Origin: Streptosporangium canum
GTDB lineage: Bacteria; Actinomycetota; Actinomycetes; Streptosporangiales; Streptosporangiaceae
NCBI RefSeq assembly: GCF_900113865.1
Contig: NZ_FOQY01000022.1
Location: forward strand, 1 to 64,000
Reading direction: 5' to 3'
Length of the DNA: 64,000 nt
Shown: positions 24,126 to 32,178 of the stretch, piece after piece
Numbering within the stretch: position 1 is the stretch's first letter
Layout of the letters: every line of letters starts with the position of its first letter
Notes under the pieces: generated by a model
The model's input: only the letters and a program-made list of their open reading frames with translations
Database searches by the model: none
Told to the model about the DNA's origin: nothing
Position numbers and translations under genes: made by a program

Positions 24126-24542
24126 GTGACCGGATTGACGGTGGTGCTCGTCACGCTCGTCGCGGCGACGCTGGCAGGCGTGGTGCTGCGGCGGCGCAGC
24201 GGCGTGCCACGCGAGGTGAGGGGCGACGTGGAGCGGCTGACGTCCGGCGATCTCGAAGCCGACCTGGGCGAGCGGGCCACCCTCGTGCAGTTCTCCAGCG
24301 CCTTCTGCCAGCCCTGCCGGGCGACCCGCCGGGTCCTGGCCGAGGTGACGGAGATGGTGCCGGGGGTGGCGCACGTGGAGATCGACGCGGAGTCGCGCCT
24401 CGATCTGGTCCGGTCGCTGAACATCCTGCGCACTCCGACCGTGCTGGTCCTCGACGCGTCAGGACATGTTGTGAAACGTGCCTCCGGTCAGCCACGGAAG
24501 GTTGATGTGATCGGCGCCCTGGGTCTCGCGGTCGGCGAGTAA
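24126..24542 (+). CDS. Membrane-anchored thioredoxin-like protein
   Basis: 138 residues from GTG 24126 (ATG 24093 is an alternative; neither has a good ribosome binding site). An N-terminal membrane helix (about 4-20) precedes a thioredoxin fold with FSSAFCQPCRATRRVL, a CQPC redox centre, and the cis-Pro loop LRTPTVLVLD. It is a candidate thiol-disulfide reductase at the membrane. It lies just upstream of the sulfur-metabolism operon and may share its physiology. Confidence 0.87.
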   Translation: MTGLTVVLVTLVAATLAGVVLRRRSGVPREVRGDVERLTSGDLEADLGERATLVQFSSAFCQPCRATRRVLAEVTEMVPGVAHVEIDAESRLDLVRSLNILRTPTVLVLDASGHVVKRASGQPRKVDVIGALGLAVGE

Positions 24543-24596
24543 GCGGCGAACCCTACCGCCCATTGAGCAATTTTGTCTCAGGAATTGGACAGGGAT

Positions 24597-24626
24597 GTGA
24601 CAGATCCCGGAACGTCGGGGTAGTGT
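24597..24626 (+). promoter_or_regulatory. Promoter of the leader peptide / sulfur operon
   Basis: GTGACA (24597-24602) and TAGTGT (24621-24626) are separated by 18 nt, a normal sigma-A-type spacing. Transcription would begin at or next to ATG 24634, giving a leaderless message for the leader peptide. Confidence 0.55.
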
Positions 24627-24633
24627 CATCGAC

Positions 24634-24717
24634 ATGAACCCCACGACAGAGCTGCTGACGAAGCGGCGCGCGGTTGATTTCTGCCGCGTGACCACCGCGC
24701 TCTGTCGCGCTTCCTAA
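24634..24717 (+). CDS. Cysteine-containing leader peptide (cysteine-responsive attenuator)
   Basis: A 27-residue peptide whose second half, RRAVDFCRVTTALCRAS, matches the conserved actinobacterial leader peptides (VDLCRVxTALCR type) found before sulfur genes; Ms5788A of mycobacteria is the studied example. There, ribosome stalling at Cys codons when cysteine is scarce lets the downstream operon be expressed. Two Cys codons lie in the critical segment and a GCGGC/GCCGC hairpin (24731-24746) follows. Downstream genes handle sulfane sulfur, which fits. Confidence 0.85.
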   Translation: MNPTTELLTKRRAVDFCRVTTALCRAS

Positions 24718-24780
24718 AGGGCGATCTCAAGCGGCCTCCGAGCCGCACCGATCTGCACACCCCTTCAGGAGCATCAAGCG

Positions 24781-25179
24781 ATGCAGGCTGATCCCCGGGC
24801 TCTCCGCTTCGCGGCGGTTGTGACGACCATCGTCCTCGCGCTCGTCCTGGTCACAGGAAGCGCATGGCTGCTGGCCGCGCAGGCAGTGGTGTTCGCACTG
24901 AGCATCTTCGGCGTCTCGCCGTACGGGATGGTTTTCAAAGGGATAGTGAAGAGCCCTCCCAGGGAGCTGGAGGACGCCGCCCCGCCGCGCTTCGCGCAGG
25001 GGGTCGGACTCGCTTTCGCCCTGGTGGGCTTGGTCGGATATGTCACGCAGATCACGCCGCTGGCCCTCGGCGCAACCGCCGCGGCTCTCTTCGCCGCCTT
25101 CCTCAATGCAGCCTTCGGCTTCTGCCTCGGCTGCGAGATGTTCCTGATCATTCGCCGTTTACTGCCCGCCGCAAGATAA
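24781..25179 (+). CDS. DUF4395 membrane protein
   Basis: 132 residues, three to four membrane helices, a TIVLALVLVTG first helix and a late FGFCLGCEMFLI segment that places a conserved Cys pair in the membrane. DUF4395 proteins are regularly encoded next to rhodaneses or thioredoxin-like genes, as here, and are suspected to take part in sulfur or thiol handling at the membrane. It is the first full gene after the leader peptide, with AGGAG upstream. Confidence 0.88.
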   Translation: MQADPRALRFAAVVTTIVLALVLVTGSAWLLAAQAVVFALSIFGVSPYGMVFKGIVKSPPRELEDAAPPRFAQGVGLAFALVGLVGYVTQITPLALGATAAALFAAFLNAAFGFCLGCEMFLIIRRLLPAAR

Positions 25180-25193
25180 TCCCGGAGGATCCC

Positions 25194-26033
25194 ATGAGCC
25201 GCTCCGCCGCACTGGTGGACGCTGACTGGGTCGAGGCCAACCTCGACACTGATGGCATCGTCCTCGTCGAGGTCGACGAGGACACGAGTGCCTACGACAA
25301 GGGCCACATCCGTGGCGCCGTGAAGATCGACTGGAAGCAGGACCTCCAGGACCCGGTCCGCCGTGACTTCGTGGACCGCGAGGGCTTCCAGGCACTGCTG
25401 TCCGCCCGGGGGATCGGCAACGACGACACCGTGGTCCTCTACGGTGGCAACAACAACTGGTTCGCCGCCTACGCCTACTGGTACTTCAAGCTCTACGGCC
25501 ACGAGAACGTCAGGCTCCTCGACGGTGGCCGCAAGAAGTGGGAGCTCGACTCCCGCGAGCTGGTCAAGGACGTTCCCTCGCGCACCGCGACGGAATACAA
25601 GGCCACGGAGCAGGACCACTCCCTGCGCGCCTTCCGCGACGACGTCCTCGCCGCGATCGGCAAGCTCAACCTGGTCGACGTGCGCTCGCCCGACGAGTTC
25701 ACCGGCAAGCTGCTCGCCCCCGCGCACGTCCCGCAGGAGGCGGCGCAGCGCGGTGGCCACGTGCCGACCGCCCGCAACATCCCGTGGTCCAAGGCGGCCA
25801 ACGACGACGGCACCTTCAAGTCCGACGAGGCCCTGAAGGCCCTCTACGAGGGCGAGGGCGTCGACTTCAGCAAGGACACCATCGCCTACTGCCGCATCGG
25901 CGAGCGCTCGGCGCACACGTGGTTCGTGCTGCACGAGATTCTCGACCAGGCAAGTGTCAAGAACTACGACGGATCGTGGACCGAGTACGGCTCGCTGGTG
26001 GGCGTGCCGATCGAACTGGGAGAGGCTCGATAA
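25194..26033 (+). CDS. sseA: Thiosulfate sulfurtransferase (rhodanese, SseA/CysA type)
   Basis: 279 residues from ATG 25194 with CCGGAGG just upstream. Two rhodanese domains; only the second has the active Cys233 in the loop YCRIGERS (CRxGxRS), typical of thiosulfate or mercaptopyruvate sulfurtransferases. It moves sulfane sulfur from thiosulfate to a thiol acceptor. It ends in a TAATG overlap with the DUF1416 gene. Control by the upstream cysteine leader is inferred. Confidence 0.93.
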   Translation: MSRSAALVDADWVEANLDTDGIVLVEVDEDTSAYDKGHIRGAVKIDWKQDLQDPVRRDFVDREGFQALLSARGIGNDDTVVLYGGNNNWFAAYAYWYFKLYGHENVRLLDGGRKKWELDSRELVKDVPSRTATEYKATEQDHSLRAFRDDVLAAIGKLNLVDVRSPDEFTGKLLAPAHVPQEAAQRGGHVPTARNIPWSKAANDDGTFKSDEALKALYEGEGVDFSKDTIAYCRIGERSAHTWFVLHEILDQASVKNYDGSWTEYGSLVGVPIELGEAR

Positions 26034-26329
26034 TGACTCAGGGTTGCGCTGCTCCGGAACAGACGATTGCTCTTCCGGCCGGGATCGACCTTTCGACCCA
26101 GGCCGTCATCCAGGGAGTGGTCTCGGGCGCGGGCACGGCCTACGCCCGGCTGCTGGACCACTCCGGCGAGTTCACCGGCGAGGTCGTGGTGTCCGACGAG
26201 GGCATCTTCCGCTTCTTCGCCGCTCCCGGTGACTGGACCGTCCGCATCATCGCGGGCGGCGGCGTCACCAAGGACGTCAAGGCCCAGGCCCGCCTGGGCG
26301 AGGTCACCCAGCTCGCCGTGGCTGTCTGA
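26033..26329 (+). CDS. DUF1416 protein
   Basis: 98 residues, coupled to sseA by a TAATG overlap. Beta-sandwich protein (transthyretin/CNA-B-like pattern: VIQGVVSGAGTAYARLLDHSG, then GDWTVRIIAGG). DUF1416 proteins almost always follow sseA/CysA in actinobacteria. No enzymatic function is established. A strong terminator follows. Confidence 0.92.
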   Translation: MTQGCAAPEQTIALPAGIDLSTQAVIQGVVSGAGTAYARLLDHSGEFTGEVVVSDEGIFRFFAAPGDWTVRIIAGGGVTKDVKAQARLGEVTQLAVAV

Positions 26330-26343
26330 CCCCTGTCACGGCC

Positions 26344-26376
26344 GAGGGCCGGCACCCCGTCGCGGGTGCCGGCCCT
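26344..26376 (+). terminator. Terminator of the sulfur operon
   Basis: GAGGGCCGGCACCC and GGGTGCCGGCCCTC form a perfect 14-bp stem, extended by CGGC/GCCG outside one mismatched pair, and followed by CGTTTC. Confidence 0.8.
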
Positions 26377-26402
26377 CAGCCGTTTCGGATCCGGATCCGG
26401 TT

Positions 26403-27407
26403 TCACGGGACCCGGCTCTCGACGCGATGGAGCGCGTCGGCGTAGCCGGGGTCGGCGGACATGACCGCCGCCAGCCGAAGGTGTGGCAGGGCCTCGGCGT
26501 GGCGGTTGGCCCGCTCCAGGGTCCTGCCGAGCAGGAACCTGGCGTAGTGATCGCCGGGCGCGCGATCGATCAGGGCCTCCAGGGTCTCCCTCGCCCGGTT
26601 GAGCTGGGCCGAGCCGAAGTAGGCGCGGGCGGCCAGCAGCCGGACGGCGGAGTCGTCGCCGTGGTCGGCCAGCAGGGGCTCCAGGGTCCGCAGCGCGCCC
26701 AGGGGGTCCCGGACGTCCAGCAGGGACTCGGCCTGGCGCAGGAGCCTGACCTCGTCCGGGAGCTCGCGCTCGGGGGCGGCCTGCCGTACCAGGTCCCGGA
26801 GGACCTCCGGCGACTGCGCGCCCGCGACCGCCGTGCCGCCCACGACGTAGGTCGGCGAGGTGGCCACGCCGACGGCCTTGCCGCGCAGGAGCCGGGAGCG
26901 GACCTCGCTCGCCCCCTCTCCCGCGTCGAGCGCCCCGGCCATGCCGTCCAGGCCCGCCTCGGCGGCGAGCGCCACCAGGGTGGCCCGGTCGCCGATGTCG
27001 GAGGCCTCGACGAAGTGGGCGCGCAGGATCCGCTCCACGACGGCGTCCTGCAGGGCCGGACCGCCCCGCTGGTAGGCGAGGGCGATGACCCGGTGGGCGT
27101 CGAACGTGTTCGGACGCCAGACGGCGCCCCAGGGCGGGCCGAGCCCTTCCTCGGCCGCGACGAGCGAGACACGGACCCGGTTCTCCGCCGGGGTCAGGTC
27201 GGGGTGGCAGGCCCGCAGGGCCCCGTCGGCGACCGGGTCGCGCAGTGCCTCGTACAGCGGCTCGGCCGGGGCCGGAGCCATCGGGTCGATCTGGAAGGGG
27301 CGCCAGACGATCTCCACGTCTTCGCCGAACCCGGCCTTCTCCAGGCGTCGCTTGCCGATGTAGGCCCAGGCGCAGACCATGTCGGCCCAGACTTCGATGC
27401 GCTTCAT
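26403..27407 (-). CDS. DsbA/FrnE-like thioredoxin-fold protein with C-terminal TPR region
   Basis: 334 residues from ATG 27407. Residues 1-200 are a DsbA/FrnE family domain (IEVWADMVCAWAYIGKRRLE, then TSPTYVVGG with cis-Pro). The FrnE active site is usually CPWC, but here it is C12-A-W-A15, so the second Cys is missing and a normal dithiol cycle is impossible. Residues about 225-330 form TPR-like helices (ARAYFGSAQLNRARETLEALI). It may be a chaperone-like or monothiol variant. It is divergent from a TetR gene across two palindromes. Confidence 0.85.
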   Translation of the reverse strand: MKRIEVWADMVCAWAYIGKRRLEKAGFGEDVEIVWRPFQIDPMAPAPAEPLYEALRDPVADGALRACHPDLTPAENRVRVSLVAAEEGLGPPWGAVWRPNTFDAHRVIALAYQRGGPALQDAVVERILRAHFVEASDIGDRATLVALAAEAGLDGMAGALDAGEGASEVRSRLLRGKAVGVATSPTYVVGGTAVAGAQSPEVLRDLVRQAAPERELPDEVRLLRQAESLLDVRDPLGALRTLEPLLADHGDDSAVRLLAARAYFGSAQLNRARETLEALIDRAPGDHYARFLLGRTLERANRHAEALPHLRLAAVMSADPGYADALHRVESRVP

Positions 27408-27419
27408 GACCGGTGTAAC

Positions 27420-27452
27420 AAACGACACCCGTCGTTTATTCGACAGTTGTCG
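27420..27452. promoter_or_regulatory. Two adjacent palindromes between the FrnE-like and TetR genes
   Basis: AAACGAC-ACCC-GTCGTTT (27420-27437) and CGACA-GT-TGTCG (27441-27452) are perfect palindromes sharing the ACGAC/CGACA core. They lie between divergent starts at 27407 and 27468, the expected operator for TetR autoregulation and control of the neighbour. Confidence 0.7.
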
Positions 27453-27467
27453 CTTAGCCTTGTGGGC

Positions 27468-28019
27468 ATGACTGCCGACGATCCGAGGATCCGCCGGACC
27501 CGCGCCCGCCTGCGGGCCGCTGTCCTGGAGCTCTCCGCCGAGCGCGACCCCGATTCGATCACGGTCGCCGAGATCGCCCAGCGGGCCGACGTCAACCGGG
27601 CCACGGTCTACGTCCACTACCGCGACCGCGACGACCTCGTGCTGGACGCGATGGAGGCGGCCGTCGGGGAGCTGGCGGCCGAGGCGGCGCGCTGTCCCTA
27701 CCGGGAGGCCGGGCCGGTCCCGGCGTCGCTGGTTGCCCTGTTCGAGCACGTCGGCGCCCGTGCTCCGCTGTACCGGCGGATGCTCGGGCCCTACGGCAGC
27801 GCCCGCTTCTGCGCCCGCCTGCGCGAGGCGCTGGTCGTGGAGCTGCGCGGCCCGTTCGCGGCGGGCTCCCGCCCCCCGGGCCACGACGACGTGCCGCCCG
27901 AGATCCACGCCCACTACCTGGCGGGCGCGCTCATCGGGGTCGTCACCTGCTGGCTGGAGGAGCACCCGCCCCGCCCGGCCGGGGAGATCGCCGCGATGAC
28001 GTGGGGTCTGATCCGCTGA
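27468..28019 (+). CDS. TetR-family transcriptional regulator
   Basis: 183 residues. N-terminal TetR helix-turn-helix (SITVAEIAQRADVNRATVYVHYRDRDDLV, about 30-60), then a helical ligand domain of TetR_C type. It is divergent from the FrnE-like gene with two palindromes between, so it probably represses that gene and itself. The ligand is unknown. Confidence 0.92.
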   Translation: MTADDPRIRRTRARLRAAVLELSAERDPDSITVAEIAQRADVNRATVYVHYRDRDDLVLDAMEAAVGELAAEAARCPYREAGPVPASLVALFEHVGARAPLYRRMLGPYGSARFCARLREALVVELRGPFAAGSRPPGHDDVPPEIHAHYLAGALIGVVTCWLEEHPPRPAGEIAAMTWGLIR

Positions 28020-28050
28020 GCCCGGCGGGAAACGGCCGGAGCGGGCGAGG

Positions 28051-28150
28051 TGTGCGGACGTGGGTCGGATCGTGTGGACGTGGGCCGGACCGTGTGGACG
28101 TGGGCCGGATTGTGTGAACGTGGGCCGGACTGTGCGGACCTGGGCCGGAG
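28051..28150. repeat. 20-bp tandem repeat, five copies plus a degenerate sixth
   Basis: Units of the form TGTGYGGACGTGGGCCGGAY repeat every 20 bp from 28051 to 28150, with a degraded copy at 28161-28180. They fill the gap between the TetR stop and the next gene. There are no spacers, so it is not a CRISPR array. The 20-bp period would place each unit on nearly the same DNA face. Confidence 0.85.
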
Positions 28151-28231
28151 CGGGCCGGACGCGTGGACCTGGGCCGGATCGCGTGGGTGTTTCGCTGTGG
28201 CCGGTGACGGCGGGTCGCTACGATTCATCGG

Positions 28232-29536
28232 GTGTCCGGAACGTCTGTCATGCCGCCGCCCTCGCCCCCGTCGCAAGCCGCCGGCCAGGCGCCGGCCTCG
28301 CTCTCGGTCTACACCCTGCCCCTGCACACGCTCAGGATTCTCGGCGCCTGCGCGATCTCGCTGGTGCTGTGGTTCTCGGCGGGACGGGCGGTCCGCGCCG
28401 CTCTGATGTGGCTGGGCCCCGAGATCACCCGCGGTGACTACCAGCAGCTGCGGTACGTCCTCACGATGCTGATCTTCACGTTGATCGTGCTGAACGAGCT
28501 CGTGGTCATGGTGGGCATGCTGCACTCGGTGCGCGGAGCGCTCTGGGAGATCCGGGCGCGGCGGGAGGGCGGCGAGGCCGACGAGAGCATGTTCGGCGCG
28601 CTCAACCGGGCCACGCTGGTCTTCGCCACGATCTATCTGGCCTGGAGTTTCCACCGCGAGGACGCCCGCGAGTTCGCCATGTTCGACCTCACGGCGCATG
28701 CCGACGAGGATCTCCAGGGGACCCTCGCCGAGACCCCGGCCCAGGGGGCAGGCGGGCTCGTCGGGCTGGACGTGCGGATCTCCTTGGGGATCGCCGTGGC
28801 CGCCTACCTGCTGAAGACGCTGTTCGGCTGGTGGCACGCCAACGGCAAGGTCAGGGGCAGCGGCGTGCTCACCACCTTCTTCGAGCTGGCCTTCGCCTTC
28901 TACGGCCTCAACGCGACGATCGCCTTCGTCGGCGCGCGGTCCGACTGGCTCTCGCACCGGACCGTCACGACCATGGTCGCCGGCTGGATCGAGCAGGCGG
29001 AGAAGGCCATCCCGTGGTGGAAGGGGTTCTGGGAGTCGGTCGGCGAGGTCTGGCCGCACATCGTGGACGGCCTGATCGTGCCGCTGACCTGGCTCACCGT
29101 CGCCTCCCTCGTCTACGGGGCCTTCGCTGAGGACACCCGGGCGGTCGTGCGGGGCACCCGGCTGGACACCGTGGCCGACCGGATGGAGCAGACGCACTCC
29201 CTGACCCGTACCACCATGACGCGGGCCACGACCGGATTCCAGGAGCGCTGGGTCCCGCCCGCGAACGCCTTCCGGCTCGCCGCACGGGGCGGCGCCGCGC
29301 TCTTCGGCATGTTCTGCCTCTGCTACGTGGCGCTCCGAGTGGGGACCGACTACGCCGACCGCGGGGTGCGGACGCTCATCGGCAGCGAGGAGCCCTTCCT
29401 CTGGGTGGTCATCGCCCCCTCCCTGGAATTCGTCGAGGATCTGCTCGTGGCGGTGCTGACGACCTGCCTGCTGGCGGCTACGTTCGACATCGCCGCCACC
29501 CGCGGCCGCGAGGCGGGGGAGGCGGTCACCGCCTGA
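28232..29536 (+). CDS. Uncharacterised multi-pass membrane protein
   Basis: 434 residues from GTG 28232 (ATG 28250 is possible). A Pro-rich N-terminus, then about seven hydrophobic segments, with a charged loop around residues 110-120 and a longer one (ADRMEQTHSLTRTTMTRA) before the last pair. No transporter or enzyme motif is recognised. The 3' end overlaps the convergent gene by 11 bp. It may belong with the DUF4352-like/HerA locus that follows, but only proximity supports this. Confidence 0.8.
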   Translation: MSGTSVMPPPSPPSQAAGQAPASLSVYTLPLHTLRILGACAISLVLWFSAGRAVRAALMWLGPEITRGDYQQLRYVLTMLIFTLIVLNELVVMVGMLHSVRGALWEIRARREGGEADESMFGALNRATLVFATIYLAWSFHREDAREFAMFDLTAHADEDLQGTLAETPAQGAGGLVGLDVRISLGIAVAAYLLKTLFGWWHANGKVRGSGVLTTFFELAFAFYGLNATIAFVGARSDWLSHRTVTTMVAGWIEQAEKAIPWWKGFWESVGEVWPHIVDGLIVPLTWLTVASLVYGAFAEDTRAVVRGTRLDTVADRMEQTHSLTRTTMTRATTGFQERWVPPANAFRLAARGGAALFGMFCLCYVALRVGTDYADRGVRTLIGSEEPFLWVVIAPSLEFVEDLLVAVLTTCLLAATFDIAATRGREAGEAVTA

Positions 29537-30713
29537 ACAGCAGCACCTGGTCCTGGGGCTCGGTCTTCTCCGTCCCCGCCCGCTTGAACAGATCCTCCAC
29601 CGACTCCTCCTCCAGCGGCACCCGGATCGTGCTCGGCAGGACCTCGACCTCGACCTCGCCGGCGACCTGCTCGGGCACCAGGCTGACCACGTTGTAGTCA
29701 TAGCCGACGCCGACCTTGTGGTCCTTGACCTCCACCGGCAGGCTCCTGTCGACGACCTCGGTCTGCCACGCGCGGCCGTCGGGGTGCTTGACCTTGATCT
29801 CGGGGTCTCCCCGCCGGATGACGCCCTCGGTGTTCAGGGACGTCCTGGTCACCTTGATCTTCAGCCACCGCTGGTCGGCCTTGATCGGGCGCGCGCCCGG
29901 GAGGCTGTCGGTCTGCTCGACTCCGACCTTCCAGGCCACGTTCATGAGCGTCCCGGTGCCTCCGGCGGCCACGGTGTGGACCTGGTAGGCAGGGTTGCCG
30001 CTCCGGTAGAAGACGTATCCGTGCCAGGTGGGGATGCCCATGGCCACGGCCACGGCGAGGACCGCGCCGCCGACGCGCAGTGCCGTACGGCGTCGCGGCG
30101 GTGGGACGGGGGCGGCCGCGGCGGCCTCCCCCGGCGTCGCCGGGGCCCTGTCTCCGGGCACGGCCTCCGCCGCGGTCCCGGTTCCCGTCGCGGCTCCGCT
30201 CCCGGCGCCGAGGACGCCGGGGGTGACGGGTCTGGGCAGCGGCGGCCCCGGGACGGCGGGGAACGGCTGGGTCGAGGCGCCCGGAGGTTCGCCGGCGGGC
30301 TTGGGCACGGGCGGCCAGACCTGCTCGTCGGAGAAGGTCCGCCGGGGACCGGGGGTCCAGCCGGCGTCGACCGGCGCCTGCGGGGGCGGAGTCCCACCCG
30401 AACGTCTCCGGGGAGCCTCCCGGCGTCTTCCGGGGGTGCGCGCGGGAGCCGGCCGGGCGGGGGCGGGGGGACGGTTCTCGGGCATGGGGGGACGGCCGCC
30501 GGGGACGGGCGGTGGCCCGGTGTGCGCGCCGGACGCGGGCGGCCGTCCGGAGTGCGCTCCGGGGGTGGGAGAGGGGGAGCTCTCCGCAGGGGGCCAGGTC
30601 TCCCCGGCGGGCCAGGTCTCCGCAGGGGGGCGGGGCTCCGCGGGGGAGCGGTTCTCCTGGGGGGTGAACCAGTCGGGACGGCCCTCGTTCTCCGGGTGCG
30701 GCGTGCCCGTCAC
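29526..30713 (-). CDS. Membrane-anchored DUF4352-like protein with Pro-rich cytoplasmic region
   Basis: 395 residues from GTG 30713, coupled to the preceding gene by GTGA. The first 190 residues are strongly Pro-rich and low-complexity, presumably cytoplasmic. One membrane helix (ALRVGGAVLAVAVAMGIPT) follows, then a beta-sandwich outside domain (WLKIKVTRTSLNTEG) like DUF4352/telomere-repeat-factor-like domains. It is the third gene of a leftward three-gene operon of similar architecture. Function unknown. Confidence 0.75.
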   Translation of the reverse strand: MTGTPHPENEGRPDWFTPQENRSPAEPRPPAETWPAGETWPPAESSPSPTPGAHSGRPPASGAHTGPPPVPGGRPPMPENRPPAPARPAPARTPGRRREAPRRRSGGTPPPQAPVDAGWTPGPRRTFSDEQVWPPVPKPAGEPPGASTQPFPAVPGPPLPRPVTPGVLGAGSGAATGTGTAAEAVPGDRAPATPGEAAAAAPVPPPRRRTALRVGGAVLAVAVAMGIPTWHGYVFYRSGNPAYQVHTVAAGGTGTLMNVAWKVGVEQTDSLPGARPIKADQRWLKIKVTRTSLNTEGVIRRGDPEIKVKHPDGRAWQTEVVDRSLPVEVKDHKVGVGYDYNVVSLVPEQVAGEVEVEVLPSTIRVPLEEESVEDLFKRAGTEKTEPQDQVLLFRR

Positions 30714-31369
30714 TTCTTGCTCGCCAACTGGTAGACGTCCTTCGCGTTCGAGATCAGGCGCCCCGCGGTGGCCTCGTCGAAGCCCAGGTCGATCTCCACC
30801 TCGGGCAGCAGCGCCTCTCCTATGAATCCGTTGCGCGGCGCGAGCACGAGCCGCGATCCGGGCAGTGCCGCCGCCGGAACCTCGAACACCGCCACGCTCC
30901 CGACCCACCAGCCCACCTGGATGAAGGGGTTGGTGATGGTATGGGAGGCGTCGACCTTGTCGGTGGCCGCGTAACGCCTGCCGTCCCCGGTCAGCAGGGC
31001 CGGGGTGCCGAACTTCTGCGGCTCCCGGTTGGCCGTCGCCTCCACCTCGGCGATCACGAAGACCCCGGAGGTGGTGGCCTGCTCCACCTTGCCGTCCAGC
31101 CCTGCGCTCTCGACGGCCTTGGCGACATGTACGGCCTTGACCCGGGCGGAGAACCGGGAGGCGGAGACCTGGTCCCCCACACCTCCGGTCCAGGTCAGGT
31201 GGGCCGTCCGCGCCTCCCGGTCCAGGCCGGTCGTCTGCAGGCCCACCGCCGCGACCGCCAGTGCCGCACCGGCGGCCAGGACGCCCGCCCGGCGCCATCG
31301 GCCCGGAGCCGCGGGCGCCCGGCGGCCGGCGGCCGTCTCGGGCCGGGCCGGGGTCACGGTGCTCATCAC
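30710..31369 (-). CDS. Membrane-anchored DUF4352-like protein (middle gene)
   Basis: 219 residues from GTG 31369 or ATG 31366. A short Arg/Pro-rich N-terminus, one membrane helix (about 28-48), and an extracytoplasmic beta domain (SGVFVIAEVEATANREPQ) resembling its two operon neighbours. Start and stop codons overlap on both sides, implying stoichiometric synthesis. Function unknown. Confidence 0.75.
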   Translation of the reverse strand: MMSTVTPARPETAAGRRAPAAPGRWRRAGVLAAGAALAVAAVGLQTTGLDREARTAHLTWTGGVGDQVSASRFSARVKAVHVAKAVESAGLDGKVEQATTSGVFVIAEVEATANREPQKFGTPALLTGDGRRYAATDKVDASHTITNPFIQVGWWVGSVAVFEVPAAALPGSRLVLAPRNGFIGEALLPEVEIDLGFDEATAGRLISNAKDVYQLASKK

Positions 31370-32013
31370 AGGGTTCCCCCCTGATTGACGGGGAGGGTGA
31401 CCTGCGCCGCCACCTTGGGCGGGGCGTCGTCGGCGTCGCCGTCCTTGACGAGGACCCAGCCCAGGTCGATGTTGAACGTCTCCGGCTCCTCGAAGACGCC
31501 GACGTCAAGTTTGATCTGCTTCGGCGGGCGGTCCCCCGCGGGCAGCTCGTATCTGACCACGACCGTGGAGGTCATCCCCGGGTGGAGCTGCCTGCTCGGC
31601 ACGCCCTCGTCCGGGACGGAGACGGTCGGGCCGAGGTCGCCCCCGATCTCCGGGTCCATCTTCAGCAGGGACTGCGCGAACATGAAGCCGGGCGTCTTGC
31701 CCCTGCCCGGGGCTCCCACGCCGGTGGTCTCGTCGCTCTTGTTCGTGACCTCAAGCTCGATCTCGAGGAAGCGTTTGCCCTCGCCGCCGAACGGGTCGCG
31801 CTGGAACAGGGATCGGGCCTCGGTGAATTTGGTGGTGAACTCGCCCTGGTCCAGGCTCGAACCTGGGCCGAGCTGCTGGGGAGGTGCTTCGGAGGCCTCG
31901 GCGAATCCGCCGAGGGCGGCGGTGATTCCCAGGCCGGTGGCTATGACCAGGGCGGCGACCGGCACCGCGATCGGGCGCCGCTTGCCGGTTTCGCCACCGG
32001 GGGGAGACGTCAT
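31366..32013 (-). CDS. Membrane-anchored DUF4352-like protein (first gene)
   Basis: 215 residues. Basic N-terminus, one membrane helix (about 17-38), and a beta-sandwich domain (RFLEIELEVTNKSDETTG, MTSTVVVRYELPAG) of the DUF4352 type. First gene of the operon, divergent from the ATPase pair at 32179-37264, with about 165 bp for shared promoters. The three related proteins could form one envelope complex; that is inference. Confidence 0.75.
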   Translation of the reverse strand: MTSPPGGETGKRRPIAVPVAALVIATGLGITAALGGFAEASEAPPQQLGPGSSLDQGEFTTKFTEARSLFQRDPFGGEGKRFLEIELEVTNKSDETTGVGAPGRGKTPGFMFAQSLLKMDPEIGGDLGPTVSVPDEGVPSRQLHPGMTSTVVVRYELPAGDRPPKQIKLDVGVFEEPETFNIDLGWVLVKDGDADDAPPKVAAQVTLPVNQGGTL

Positions 32014-32178
32014 GACAAAGGATGGTAATCGCTGACCTCCACCCCATCCGACTCATTCATCCCGTGAGTGTCATTGAACATGGGGAAAATGCAGCAGATT
32101 GGCGGGAACGCTGCCCGAATAGGAGGTCCAACTCTTACGCTGTCACCGAGGCGGCGAGAGCCCTATGGCGGAGGTTCC

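Noticed and set aside
28051-28180. Possible CRISPR array
   Set aside because: The 20-bp units are contiguous with no spacers and no cas genes are present in the window.
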